Below are positions 9,231-18,025 of a DNA stretch of 64,000 nt, one piece after another; within the stretch, counting starts at the first letter, position 1; each line of letters opens with the position of its first letter. A program made the position numbers and the translations under genes. The notes under the pieces are model-generated. The model had not been told where the DNA came from and ran no database searches. It saw nothing but the letters and a program-made list of their open reading frames with translations. The stretch is taken from NCBI GenBank assembly GCA_965221465.1, contig OZ244892.1, positions 682,001-746,000 of the forward strand. Reading direction: 5' to 3'. The DNA comes from Azophilus sp965221465. GTDB taxonomy: Bacteria; Pseudomonadota; Gammaproteobacteria; Pseudomonadales; Azotimanducaceae.

Positions 9231-9894
9231 AGAAGCGTCGATTCACCGGGGCAAACACGAAGTGCCCGCGCCCGGCCATCGGCAAGACATCGAAGATAAG
9301 GTGGATGCGCGGCTGGTCAGACGGGTTGCTCGCCGAATGCCGGACCTTGTTGTTGAAGACCCAGAGTTCGCCCTCGCGCATCAGGACGGTCTCGTCTCCG
9401 GCCGTCAGCGGGCTGCCGCCGCGGCTCTCGAGCACCAGATGGTACCGGTCCCGGATGCGGTAGTACGCGCCGGTGTCGACGTGTGGATAAACCCGGGTTC
9501 CGGGCAGCAGTGCGACCAACGTCGCCCGGCCTAGCTGTCCCCCGACCGATGCGGCGATGCGCTCGCAGAAGTTCAATATTGCGGGAAAGCCGTCAGCCAT
9601 CCAGAACAAGCGGCTTTCATGGACATCGTTGGCGTTTTTCGCACCGCGGGGCAACGGTTTTTTCGCGACGCGCAGGAAGATGTTCTCGGTGTTCCGCTGA
9701 CAGCGGACCTTGCGTTGGCGGCTGGTGTCCACTTGCCACAGTTCCGGTGACGCATGCAACTCGGCGAGCAGCGGCCTCGTTGCCACGTCGGCTACCTTGA
9801 CGAAGTTCGACCGGGTGGTCGGCGATGCGGGTGCGGCTTCGTCGACTGAGCGTCCGACAAGCGGATAATCCCGTTGCATTCGGCTATTCGACAT
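9184..9894 (-). CDS. Aspartyl/asparaginyl beta-hydroxylase family dioxygenase
   Basis: 236 residues with the PF05118-type core: iron ligands His138 and Asp140 in RVYPHVDTG and His186 in KVRHSASN, the 2-oxoglutarate-binding Arg196 in QPRIHLIFD, and the turn EGELWVFNN. Enzymes of this family hydroxylate Asp/Asn side chains, or small-molecule equivalents, with Fe(II), 2-oxoglutarate and oxygen. There is no signal peptide, so it should act in the cytoplasm. Its ATG lies inside the end of the upstream Gly-Asp-repeat gene (11-nt overlap), implying translational coupling. That makes the repeat protein an obvious candidate substrate, but this is inference. Confidence 0.82.
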   Translation of the reverse strand: MSNSRMQRDYPLVGRSVDEAAPASPTTRSNFVKVADVATRPLLAELHASPELWQVDTSRQRKVRCQRNTENIFLRVAKKPLPRGAKNANDVHESRLFWMADGFPAILNFCERIAASVGGQLGRATLVALLPGTRVYPHVDTGAYYRIRDRYHLVLESRGGSPLTAGDETVLMREGELWVFNNKVRHSASNPSDQPRIHLIFDVLPMAGRGHFVFAPVNRRFSSPTHPHRTASASIP

Positions 9895-11908
9895 TCGACT
9901 CGCTCTCGCCTCGCGATGTGGACAGATTCGTGAGGTGCTTCATGGGGCTTTCCAGCAGGCTCATCACCTGAATCGGGTGGTCGGATTCGATCGACAGCCG
10001 CCATTTCCCTGTACGGTCACCAAGTGCTCCCTGCAGGTCTGCTCCGGATTCGAGCTGTTCTGCCGTCAACGTCAGCGAGTCGCGTGCCGCAATGGTTGCG
10101 CGCACTTCGCCCTCGGACGACTCGCCGCGATCGTCAACGCCCGTAATCGTCACCCCCGTCGGCTCTGCACCAGGATTGACCAGCCTCAGCCGGCTTACCT
10201 GGTTGGCGTTGCTGGCCGGGTTGAAGAAGGCGACGTAGTAGCGCGTGCCGGCGTTGGGCGCAAGATCGTGCATCGACGTCAGGAATCCATCCGGATGGCG
10301 GATGTAGGAGAGCACCTCGATGTCCAGGTCGCTGGTCAGCTCCAGATACCAGTCGCCTTGACCCGGCCCCGTACCCCCGGATAGGCCCTTGCCGGCATTA
10401 CCCGACTCCAGGTCGTTCGAATTGAAATGCACCGCATGGTTGGCGCCGATGGGCAGGGCCATGGGCGCGTAGGACCAATCGCTGTCGTCGTGGGCCGCAA
10501 TGCGAATCTCGCCGGCCTCGGACGTTCGGTTGACAACCCGGACGAAGCCCTGACGCCCGGCGCTGTCGGCAGCGGACGGGAACAGCGGCACGATGTGTTT
10601 GCCGTCGGCCTGGTTTACCGACACGGTCGACAGGTTGGTCAGGTGTCCGCTGGGACTGCCGAGCAGGTTCATGACGCCGATGGGGGTGCTCGACTGAACC
10701 GTCAATCGCCATTTGCCGGCGCCGTTGCCGAGGGCGCCCTCGACGCCCACACCACCTTCGAGATCGGCCGCCGAGAGCGTGACCACGGCACCGGCATCCA
10801 CCGACAACCGAACCTCACTGCCGGGCGAGATTCCCTGGTCGTCGACCCCCGTGATCGATACGTCAGCCGATACATCGCCCGGATTAATCAATCGCAGCAG
10901 GCTCTGTTGATCGACATTCCTTGCGGGGTTGAACACCGCCACCCAATGGCTGGTTCCCGAGCCGGGCGCAACATCGTGCATTGCCGTCAGAAACCCGTCC
11001 TCGGCGCGGCGAATGTACGAAAGCACTTCGAGGTCGAGATCCGTCAGCAGTTCGAGACGCCAGTCGCCCTGGCCGGAGCCACTTGCGCCAGCAATCGATT
11101 TGTCTGTATTGCCTTGTTCGATATCGTCCGAATTGAAGTGCGCCGCTTCGCCTGCGTCCAGCCAGAAACTGATGGCCCTGTGGCGATTGCCGGCATCGTC
11201 GATGGGTATGACGCGCACCTGACCCGTCTTGGCGGAATGGTTGATTACGCGTACGAATCCCTGGTGCGACAAGTCGGCCGTCGAAGGAACCATTGGCGCC
11301 ACCGACTGCAACGGGACCCAAGGGGCGGAACCCGTTCCGTCGTCGCCATCGCCGTCCCCGTCGCCATCGCCGTCCCCGTCGCCATCGCCATCGCCGTCGC
11401 CGTCGCCATCGCCGTCGCCATCGCCGTCACCATCGCCATCGCCATCGCCATCGCCATCGCCATCGCCATCGCCATCGCCATCGCCGTCGCCATCGCCATC
11501 GCCATCGCCATCGCCATCGCCATCGCCGTCCCCGTCGCCGTCGCCATCGCCGTCCCCGTCACCATCGCCGTCCCCATCGCCATCGCCATCGCCATCGCCG
11601 TCGCCATCGCCATCGCCATCGCCATCCCCGTCGCCGTCGCCATCCCCGTCCCCATCGCCATCGCCATCGCCGTCCCCGTCGCCGTCGCCATCGCCGTCGC
11701 CATCGCCGTCGCCATCCCCGTCCCCATCGCCATCCCCGTCCCCATCGCCATCCCCGTCCCCATCGCCATCCCCCTCTGCGGCATGGGCTTCTTCCCACTG
11801 CAAGATGGCGGGTACTTTCCCTCCGAAAAAGTTGGGAGCGATTGCAAGCAGCAAAGCGCCGAAATAAACGAGCAGGCGTTGGAACCAGGAGGGTTTGGTT
11901 GAATTCAT
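9884..11908 (-). CDS. Secreted protein with (Gly-Asp)72 repeat and two tandem C-terminal domains
   Basis: 674 residues. A signal peptide (MNSTKPSWFQRLLVYFGALL onward, cleavage probably near AHAAE) leads directly into residues 46-189, an unbroken run of 72 Gly-Asp dipeptides. The remaining ~480 residues contain two clearly homologous ~230-residue units. Each has GFVRVxN, AxHFNSxDxExGN, GDWxLEL, LExLSYIR, DGFLTxMHD and, at the end, HLTNLST. The units look like beta-rich extracellular domains; no database family is claimed. The poly(GD) stretch is highly acidic and flexible and might bind calcium. It is the first gene of a two-gene operon with the beta-hydroxylase. Confidence 0.75.
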   Translation of the reverse strand: MNSTKPSWFQRLLVYFGALLLAIAPNFFGGKVPAILQWEEAHAAEGDGDGDGDGDGDGDGDGDGDGDGDGDGDGDGDGDGDGDGDGDGDGDGDGDGDGDGDGDGDGDGDGDGDGDGDGDGDGDGDGDGDGDGDGDGDGDGDGDGDGDGDGDGDGDGDGDGDGDGDGDGDGDGDGDGDGDGDGDGDGDGDDGTGSAPWVPLQSVAPMVPSTADLSHQGFVRVINHSAKTGQVRVIPIDDAGNRHRAISFWLDAGEAAHFNSDDIEQGNTDKSIAGASGSGQGDWRLELLTDLDLEVLSYIRRAEDGFLTAMHDVAPGSGTSHWVAVFNPARNVDQQSLLRLINPGDVSADVSITGVDDQGISPGSEVRLSVDAGAVVTLSAADLEGGVGVEGALGNGAGKWRLTVQSSTPIGVMNLLGSPSGHLTNLSTVSVNQADGKHIVPLFPSAADSAGRQGFVRVVNRTSEAGEIRIAAHDDSDWSYAPMALPIGANHAVHFNSNDLESGNAGKGLSGGTGPGQGDWYLELTSDLDIEVLSYIRHPDGFLTSMHDLAPNAGTRYYVAFFNPASNANQVSRLRLVNPGAEPTGVTITGVDDRGESSEGEVRATIAARDSLTLTAEQLESGADLQGALGDRTGKWRLSIESDHPIQVMSLLESPMKHLTNLSTSRGESESNVE
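11342..11773 (-). repeat. 6-bp tandem repeat encoding 72 Gly-Asp dipeptides
   Basis: 432 bp of hexamers read on the minus strand as Gly-Asp. Four synonymous hexamers mix irregularly (GGC or GGG with GAT or GAC). Not one of the 144 codons departs from strict Gly-Asp alternation, even though third positions vary often. Confidence 0.95.
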
Positions 11909-12560
11909 GACGATCCTTGTCCTCTATCGTATTGGTGAGTGCGGGCGTATCGCTGCGTGTTGGCTGCGTTTGCGTGGGTACGAACGGCCTGACTTCGCGT
12001 CTTCCGCGATCTGCATGCAGTTCGGAATGCGGCAATGTTGCTGCAAGCGGGATTTCGCGTGCGCGAGCCCGCTACCTGAACATGGCAAGTGAACGATTCC
12101 GCGAGCAATAAGACATCTACCTGCGTTCAGCAGGATGTGGCCCACGGCAATCGACCCCTTCGTCGGCGCCGCGATCAAGTCGGCAATGCCCCCTTGGCGC
12201 GCGGGCAGCATGAACGTCCCCCGAGCCTCTGCATGACGCGGTACTGTGCCACACTGCGTCGCCGAGTTCAACCGTACGTCATTGATTTATAATGAAAAAC
12301 ATTCTCATTATTCAACCGGAACCCATTTGCGAATCTGTCGCAGGATGCCGTGTCGACCCGCGGCGCTCATGGATCACTGGGAGCGTGTCCCATACGGTTC
12401 GGAAAGGCCCGATACTACCCGGAGCATTGGGTCATCGATCAATCGAGTGCCGGCCAGTCGCGTTGCGAGAGCGTGCCGGAGGCGTATTGCATGAGATGCT
12501 CATCGTGGACCCGCCGGTGCCAGTGGTAGAGGATGTAGGCTTCGTCGCCGATTCAAGCGG
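11909..12560. other. 652-bp gap without a convincing gene
   Basis: This holds the presumed promoter region of the Gly-Asp-repeat operon (nearest 11909) and the Fur-box-like palindrome at 12289-12311. Short open frames exist on both strands but none has coding character or a recognisable family. Confidence 0.5.
12289..12311. promoter_or_regulatory. Fur-box-like palindrome overlapping a TATAAT -10
   Basis: A perfect inverted repeat ATAATGA-N9-TCATTAT lies in an AT-rich patch within GC-rich DNA and overlaps TATAAT at 12288-12293. This resembles the iron-regulator Fur site built on GATAATGATAATCATTATC. No plausible iron-related gene follows on either strand, so it may be a relic promoter. Confidence 0.35.
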
Positions 12561-12773
12561 TCACGCGAACACCAGGCGGTCGCCCTTCGGCTCAGGAATC
12601 GGGTCGCCAATCTCCCTTGCGGTATCGATCCAAAACTCGACCGCTTCGTTGATGCTCTTCAGCGCTTGCTCCTGATCGTCACCATGCGCCATGCACCCCG
12701 GAAGCTCGGGCACTTCGGCAACGACCGCTTGATCTTCGTCGCTCCAGTAGAGAATGATCTTGTATTTGTGCAT
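12561..12773 (-). CDS. HicB-family antitoxin (orphan)
   Basis: 70 residues: MHKYKIILYWSDEDQ, then VVAEVPELPGCMAHGDDQEQ, then a helix ALKSINEAVEFWIDTA and the tail PIPEPKG. This is the HicB partial RNase-H-like fold that neutralises the HicA mRNA interferase. ATG at 12771-12773 is supported by AAGGAG 7 nt upstream. No intact hicA flanks it. The in-frame residues immediately upstream (LILKHGL) could recall the end of a HicA, but a stop codon follows at once, so any toxin is gone. Confidence 0.78.
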   Translation of the reverse strand: MHKYKIILYWSDEDQAVVAEVPELPGCMAHGDDQEQALKSINEAVEFWIDTAREIGDPIPEPKGDRLVFA

Positions 12774-13221
12774 GACTAATCTCCTTCGGAACCGTTGTCC
12801 TTCCAATCCGTGCTTCAGGATCAACTTCCTAATCTACTGCATCTGATCCGAATCGGATTGGCCGCCATCGCTTTGAAGATTCACCACTTGAGGAATCCCG
12901 GCCTTGCGACAAATGTGGTGACTCCCTCGTATTTGTTCATCGAGTCATGCTATCAGGCATACGGGCAGAGTAAGAACAGCCGTCCGAAACTTGGAAATCC
13001 GAGCGTATGGCGATGGAGATTCTGCCGTTGGCGGCCGCTCCGGGCAGGGCATGCGCCGTTCGCGAGGGGGAGATGGGAGCGAAAACTGGTCTGGCGCGGC
13101 GTAATCCGCGATTCGCTCGCAGGAGCGTGTCCAGAGATCTGAACCTCACCAGCGCGTCACATGGACAAAGGCAGTAGTGCTGTAGAATGTGCGGCTCGGC
13201 CACCTGACGGTTGCATCGCCC
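12774..13221. other. 448-bp gap upstream of the phosphoesterase gene
   Basis: No coding region is recognised. A TAGAAT at 13183-13188 with TGGACA at 13162-13167 (15-bp spacing) could be a weak promoter for the phosphoesterase gene. The half near 12774-12940 might be decayed toxin sequence belonging to the orphan hicB, but no HicA motif could be recovered. Confidence 0.35.
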
Positions 13222-14898
13222 ATGTCATACGCCCGACGCTTCTCGAGCGCACTTCCCATTGCCTGCCTCTTCGCAGCCTCATCGCTTGCCGACACCCTTG
13301 GCGGCAGGGTATTCGACGACCTGAACCGCAACGGCCAAGCCGACCCGGATGAGCCCGGGATAGCCGACGTGCGCGTCTCCAACGGCCGAGACGTGACGCT
13401 GACGGACGAAAACGGCGCCTACCAACTCGGCGTGAACGGCGACAGCATCGTCTTCATCACCAAGCCTTCGGGCTACATGACGCCTTTGGACGCCTACCGC
13501 CTGCCGCGCTTCCACTACCTGCACCGGCCCGACGGGTCGCCGCCGGGGCTTCGCTATCCCGGCATCGAACCCACCGGCCCCTTGCCGGAGCGCATCGACT
13601 TCGCCCTGCATCGACAGGAGGAGCCGGCCAGCTTCGAGGCCATTCTGTTCGCCGACCCGCAGCCGCAGACCGAGGAGGAACTCGACTACATCCGCGACGG
13701 CGTGATCGATGAACTGATCGGCACCGGCGCTGCCTTCGGCATGACCATGGGCGACATACTCTTCGACGACCTTTCCATGTTCCCGCGCTATAACAGCATT
13801 GTCGCGATGCTCGGCATTCCCTGGTACAACGTGCCCGGCAACCACGAACTCAACTTACTCGCGCCTTCGGACAAGTATTCGCTGGAAACGTTTTCCGACT
13901 GGTACGGACCGCCTTACTACGCCTTCGAATACGCCAACGCAGTGTTCGTGGTGCTCGACAACGTGCGTTACAAGGGTGCGGCGCCGAGAGCCGACAATCC
14001 GCGCGGCTCCGGCGGTTACGACGCGGCCTTGGGCGAGGCGCAACTGGCCTGGCTCGAGGCTGAACTCGAACACGTGCCCACCGACCGGCTGCTCGTGCTG
14101 GCCATGCACATACCGCTGCTGACGCGTAGCGACCCGCGCAGTGTGGAAAACCGTCAGGCGCTGTTCGACCTGCTCGAAGACTACCCCAACCTGTATGCCA
14201 TGGCCGGCCACACCCACACCAACGAACACGTCTGGATCGGTGAAGAGGACGGCTACAGGGGTGAGGCAGCGTTTCACCACCACGTGCTTTCCGCCGTGTC
14301 CGGCAGTTGGTGGAGCGGCCCATTCGACGCAGATGCACTGCCCGTCTCCATGCAGCGCGACGGAACGCCCAGGGGATACCACCGCATGCATGTCGATGGC
14401 ACGAAAATGCGGGTGACCTACAAGGCCGCCGGGCGTCCCGAAAGCTACCAGATGCGCATCATGGTGGATGCTGCCCACCATGGGCCGCGGGGCGGCTATC
14501 GCGATTTCCGACCGGGAGAACTTTACGACGGCCGCATCGTCGAAGACCAGGTCGCCGCAGCCGCCATCGTCGTCAACCTGTTCGACGGCGGCCCCAGGTC
14601 GAGGGTCCGGTTCCAGGTTGACGATGGCAATTGGGCAGAAATGCGCCGGCTGGAGGGTTTCGACCCGAGCTACCTCGAATGGGCGGAACGGCACGCCGCT
14701 GTGATCAAGCCCTGGGTGAAACCCGCGCCGTCAACCCACCTGTGGGTCGCTGATCTGCCGGACGATCTCGAGCCGGGCACGCACCTGGTGTCGGTGGTCG
14801 CGACCGACGAGTTTGGCGCTACCCATCACGGCCACAAGGTGCTCGAGGTCACCGGTTCCAGCGCGCACATACAAGGCAAGCAGCCAGGCGTGCGCTAA
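13222..14898 (+). CDS. Secreted calcineurin-like metallophosphoesterase with N- and C-terminal beta domains
   Basis: 558 residues. A signal peptide (MSYARRFSSALPIACLFAA, cleavage near SLAD) is followed by a Cna-B/SdrD-like domain (GGRVFDDLNRNGQADPDEPG, GVRVSNG-type strands). The central metallophosphoesterase core has the metal motifs DPQ, GDILFDD, GNHE (VPGNHELN), MHIPLL and GHTHTNEHVW. A C-terminal beta domain follows (MRIMVDAAHHGPRGG onward). This order matches the family of large exported phosphoesterases with Calcineurin_N and Metallophos_C domains. Substrate unknown (phosphate esters or phosphodiesters in the periplasm). An earlier in-frame GTG or TTG start is possible but would spoil the signal peptide. 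Confidence 0.85.
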   Translation: MSYARRFSSALPIACLFAASSLADTLGGRVFDDLNRNGQADPDEPGIADVRVSNGRDVTLTDENGAYQLGVNGDSIVFITKPSGYMTPLDAYRLPRFHYLHRPDGSPPGLRYPGIEPTGPLPERIDFALHRQEEPASFEAILFADPQPQTEEELDYIRDGVIDELIGTGAAFGMTMGDILFDDLSMFPRYNSIVAMLGIPWYNVPGNHELNLLAPSDKYSLETFSDWYGPPYYAFEYANAVFVVLDNVRYKGAAPRADNPRGSGGYDAALGEAQLAWLEAELEHVPTDRLLVLAMHIPLLTRSDPRSVENRQALFDLLEDYPNLYAMAGHTHTNEHVWIGEEDGYRGEAAFHHHVLSAVSGSWWSGPFDADALPVSMQRDGTPRGYHRMHVDGTKMRVTYKAAGRPESYQMRIMVDAAHHGPRGGYRDFRPGELYDGRIVEDQVAAAAIVVNLFDGGPRSRVRFQVDDGNWAEMRRLEGFDPSYLEWAERHAAVIKPWVKPAPSTHLWVADLPDDLEPGTHLVSVVATDEFGATHHGHKVLEVTGSSAHIQGKQPGVR

Positions 14899-14972
14899 TC
14901 TGCATATCTCACGAGATTGCGTCGCGAGAATGGCGCCTCGACGCCCTCGCAACGAAATCTGGTGAGCCAAGC
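14897..14972. repeat. Family-1 palindromic element, short degenerate copy
   Basis: 76 bp containing both family-1 arms in mirror orientation (GCATATCTCACGAGATTGCG and CTCGCAACGAAATCTGGTGA) with the internal region deleted. It starts at the stop codon of the phosphoesterase gene. Confidence 0.6.
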
Positions 14973-15051
14973 CACCGCGCTGCTCATTGTTCCGTCAACG
15001 TCCCTGTGGAATCATGCTCACCGGCCCGTTCACATCAGGGGAGGCCATCGA

Positions 15052-16782
15052 TTGAAAGCGCGTGACTGTTGCAAATTCGCCCTCGCGGCACTTGTCTTTT
15101 CTCACGGCTGCGCAACCCTGCCGCCGGACTCGAGCGTGGCGTCCAAGAGAAGCGGCCTCCCCGAAGGCAGCGGCCTGGTGATCGCCGAAACGTCGAACAA
15201 CAGCCGCCGCATCACCGGCTACGTCGACCATTGGAAAGAACTCTTCTTGTGGCGGCAAAACTACGAGGGCGAGGACGACACCTGGCGGATCACCGCCCTG
15301 GATCAAAGCCATACAACGCAAACCTACATGGGTGTGGTTCCCGCCGGCACCTACCGGGTCGGGGTACTGCGTACCGAAGAGAGGATGGGCGACATCACAT
15401 ACTATGCGTATGCGCGCGTTCCACGCGGCCTCGGGACATTCGAGGTTCGAGCCGGGGGCGTGACTAATCTGGGCACCATCGTCTATCACCCGTTTCAAGC
15501 CAGGCATCGTGCGGAGGAAGCTTACCCGGACTACGCGATTACGCGCTTTGCAAATGGGGACCTGGTGCGCATTGCACGTACCCTGTACCCCGAGTTCATG
15601 ACTGAGACCGACAGCGAAGAACCCGTTTCGGGGTGGTTGAGCGATTCCTTCGGTGAGGTGCGGCAGGAAACAGCGAGACTGATCAAGAATGCCGCAGTGC
15701 CGATGGACATGCATCTGCTCCGGGACGGTCGCCACTTGTTGACGGGCTCGATTGGCGCCTTGTACGTGCTCGACAAAGGCCAGTGGCAGAACCGATCGCT
15801 GAGCCACAACTATGAGATCACCGGTTTGGTGGAGTTGCCATCCGGAGAACTGCTGATCGGGTCCGAATTTGGAAGGCTGACCATTGGCGAACTCGACGGC
15901 GCTTTCCGGGATATTCCAATGGGCGGACAGCCACGGCATGTGATCGACGTGGTTGCAAGCGATGCGGGCGAAGCCTACGTGGTTTCGGATGTCATCGATT
16001 CCTATGAGATCCACCAATATCAGCCGGCCAGTCGCTCGGTCTCGCTGCTCAAAGTCCTCCCCAAGCGGGGCGCAAGCATTTGGTCGATGCACATCCCTCG
16101 TCCGGCAGTCATTGGCACAACCAACGGCATCGCTGCCTTCATCGACAAGAAGGTGCATCGGTTTGACGAAACTTCAGATTCCTGGTCGACTGACGAAGCA
16201 GCCGAGTTTTACGCACTCCACGAGCAACCCGATGGCACCGTAACCGGCATTCCGGGCCACTTCTGGACCGGTGTGGCGCCAATTCACTACAGCGAGGACG
16301 ACGGTCGAACCTGGGCCGCCACGCGGGCAGAGGAGAGTCTTCTGTTTGTGGGGATCGGCTCGTGGGCTTTCCGGCCCCCGTACCGCTTTGGCGACGGCGA
16401 GATCATCCGCACTGCTCGGGACCAGCGCTTCAGCCTTCGCAAGTGGGAATACGAGGCGACAGACTTCGCGCCTGTCATGTCGACGACGGACGACGGCGCC
16501 GCTTGGACGCAAATTGGTTCAGTGCCCAGCAGTTGCCTGGACATCGCCGCCGAAGCGTCGACTGACGATCGAGTCTATATCCTTTGCGATGACGGTCGAG
16601 CGATCGTCTCTGCTGATCGAGGCCGCAATTGGCAGGAAGTCCAACGAGAACCGAAAGTGCCCGCATTCCAGGACTTTCCGCCCCAATTGAAGGTTCGTTA
16701 CACGAGCGGCGACGAAATGGAGGAACAACAATCAATCGCTCCCATGGTGCCGACCCTGTTGCAGCAGTCCCAAAATAACTGA
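15052..16782 (+). CDS. Lipoprotein with Asp-box (BNR) beta-propeller
   Basis: 576 residues from TTG 15052, which has a strong GGGGAGG site 7 nt upstream; earlier in-frame starts run through the family-1 repeat and are rejected. The N-terminus (LKARDCCKFALAALVFSHGC) is a lipoprotein-type signal, although His before Gly-Cys is not ideal. After a beta domain of ~130 residues the protein shows propeller blades with Asp-box motifs: SEDDGRTWAA, STTDDGAAWTQ and SADRGRNWQE. Such propellers occur in sialidases and photosystem-assembly or sortilin-like proteins; no catalytic sialidase residues are evident, so a binding or scaffold role in the envelope is likelier. Confidence 0.65.
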   Translation: MKARDCCKFALAALVFSHGCATLPPDSSVASKRSGLPEGSGLVIAETSNNSRRITGYVDHWKELFLWRQNYEGEDDTWRITALDQSHTTQTYMGVVPAGTYRVGVLRTEERMGDITYYAYARVPRGLGTFEVRAGGVTNLGTIVYHPFQARHRAEEAYPDYAITRFANGDLVRIARTLYPEFMTETDSEEPVSGWLSDSFGEVRQETARLIKNAAVPMDMHLLRDGRHLLTGSIGALYVLDKGQWQNRSLSHNYEITGLVELPSGELLIGSEFGRLTIGELDGAFRDIPMGGQPRHVIDVVASDAGEAYVVSDVIDSYEIHQYQPASRSVSLLKVLPKRGASIWSMHIPRPAVIGTTNGIAAFIDKKVHRFDETSDSWSTDEAAEFYALHEQPDGTVTGIPGHFWTGVAPIHYSEDDGRTWAATRAEESLLFVGIGSWAFRPPYRFGDGEIIRTARDQRFSLRKWEYEATDFAPVMSTTDDGAAWTQIGSVPSSCLDIAAEASTDDRVYILCDDGRAIVSADRGRNWQEVQREPKVPAFQDFPPQLKVRYTSGDEMEEQQSIAPMVPTLLQQSQNN

Positions 16783-16930
16783 AGGCTGATTCCCGGCACA
16801 ATCTAGCCCTTCGCTGGGTCGTCGTCCCAATCTAGGCCGATGGGTGCCTCGATAGCCTGTGGAGTGTGCCCGCGCCAAACGAGGCCGATGGTATTGTGCC
16901 TGTGCTGGGTGATTGAAGGCCGTGGAGGCG

Positions 16931-17563
16931 TCAGCGGACGGCTGCGAACCGCCAGCTCAGAGCGCAGCCGACCAGACCCAGAAGGAGCGCCAGCAGAAGC
17001 CGCGGGTCGCCGAGCTGAATCCAGGGGTCGAGCGGGAACGCGATGGTTTTTTCCATGGCGGCAACCTTGAATTCATGAGAGCCCTGAAATGCCGGATCGC
17101 TGGCGATTTCCAGCATGTCCCGCCGGCTGCGGTAGCGCATCAACGCCCCCCGGGTCCAGCTCTCCATGCCCGGCGCGTTCATCAGGTCCATGGCCGTGTG
17201 GGCTGCATTGCCGAACAGCACCGGGTGAGAAGCGCGGGAAAAGAGGGCCGGGTACATGTAGACCATGTACTTGTCCAGGACCTCGTCGCTGGTCTCGCCG
17301 GGTTCCACCCCCTCGATTTGCCGGGGCACGTCGTACATGTCGATCACGTTCAGCATGACGAAATCGTCACCGGTGTCTTCTTCCATGAAGCGACGCATCG
17401 AAGCCAGCAGTTCCGGTGAGGCCGGCGGCGCCCGTTCGGCGAATCGGTTCAGGTAGCGCTCGATTTCCTCGTCGGTCAACGGGCCTTCGAACGACGTGTA
17501 CCAACCGAAAAAAGCGGCGTAGATTGCGCCGCACGCGAGCCATGTCCATGTTGTCGCTGTCAT
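16931..17563 (-). CDS. Uncharacterised membrane protein (two terminal helices)
   Basis: 210 residues: an N-terminal transmembrane helix (TTWTWLACGAIYAAFFGWY), a ~150-residue soluble domain rich in Met, Asp and Glu (MLNVIDMYDVPRQIEG, YMYPALFSRASHPVLFGN, RYRSRRDMLEI) and a C-terminal helix (RLLLALLLGLVGCALSW). Both ends probably anchor it to the inner membrane with the central part in the periplasm. I do not recognise a named family. It is monocistronic, with a family-1 repeat 26 bp beyond its start. Confidence 0.6.
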   Translation of the reverse strand: MTATTWTWLACGAIYAAFFGWYTSFEGPLTDEEIERYLNRFAERAPPASPELLASMRRFMEEDTGDDFVMLNVIDMYDVPRQIEGVEPGETSDEVLDKYMVYMYPALFSRASHPVLFGNAAHTAMDLMNAPGMESWTRGALMRYRSRRDMLEIASDPAFQGSHEFKVAAMEKTIAFPLDPWIQLGDPRLLLALLLGLVGCALSWRFAAVR

Positions 17564-17581
17564 GCGTGTGCTCTCCCGGGG

Positions 17582-18007
17582 TCAGGTTGCTAGCCCGGAT
17601 ATCTCACCAACTTTCGTCGCGAGGGCGTCGAGGCGCCGCCCTGCGCGGCTGCGCGGACTGGAGGCCGATGCAGGCATACTCGACAGTATGTCAAATCGGC
17701 TGGAAGGAGCACGGCCGCGCAGGGCGAGTGCATCGGCGTCCGCAGCAGGAAGTTGATGAGACATCCGGGCTAGGAATGCGCGGGGAGACACGATCTCGAT
17801 ACCGCGCCAAGGGCTCAGCGTCAGCAAGCCGGAGTCGCCGGTCAGGATCAGGTCGGACTCCGAGTCGAAAGCGAGGGCCAGAAACCGGTTGTCTTTCGGG
17901 TCGGCGCAATCCGTCACTTCCGAGAGAACCGGGGCCATGGTCGTAATCCGGGTAAGGTGGCGAAGGAACTGCTCGCGGTCGGTGAATGAGTTAAACGACT
18001 GGTTTGC
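17582..18007 (-). pseudogene. C-terminal fragment of a PIN-domain toxin, ending inside a repeat
   Basis: The frame is open from an in-frame stop at about 18010. Residues such as REQFLRHLTRI, DCADPKDNRFLALAFDSES and LILTGDSGLLTLSPWRGI match the second half of PIN-domain putative toxins of the COG1569 type. The N-terminal half, with the first catalytic Asp, is missing. The natural C-terminus (about RAFLA) is lost, and the frame runs ~60 codons through a family-1 repeat before stopping at 17582. ATG 17938 would give 118 residues. It is probably inactive, as only part of the acidic active site remains. Confidence 0.6.
17590..17773. repeat. Family-1 palindromic element, full-length copy (184 bp)
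   Basis: Termini CTAGCCCGGATATCTCACC and, on the other strand, CTAGCCCGGATGTCTCATC form 24-bp inverted ends. The sub-terminal blocks CGCCCTGCGCGG and CCGCGCAGGGCG also pair. The centre carries a small hairpin, CATACTCGACAGTATG. Length is exactly that of the copy at 37185-37368. TA dinucleotides sit near both tips, as would fit a TA target, but no longer target duplication is visible. Confidence 0.85.
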
Positions 18008-18025
18008 CTAATTTAGTTATTTTGA

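Noticed and set aside
10427..11902. 491-codon plus-strand open frame with an Ala-Ile/Ala-Val repeat
   Set aside because: It is the antisense shadow of the Gly-Asp repeat gene, whose minus strand has a signal peptide, duplicated domains and strict dipeptide conservation. The plus frame shows inconsistent residues (Ile, Val, Pro) from synonymous changes on the other strand.
12292..12675. 127-codon plus-strand frame starting at the Fur-like site
   Set aside because: No ribosome-binding site, no family resemblance, and it overlaps hicB antisense.
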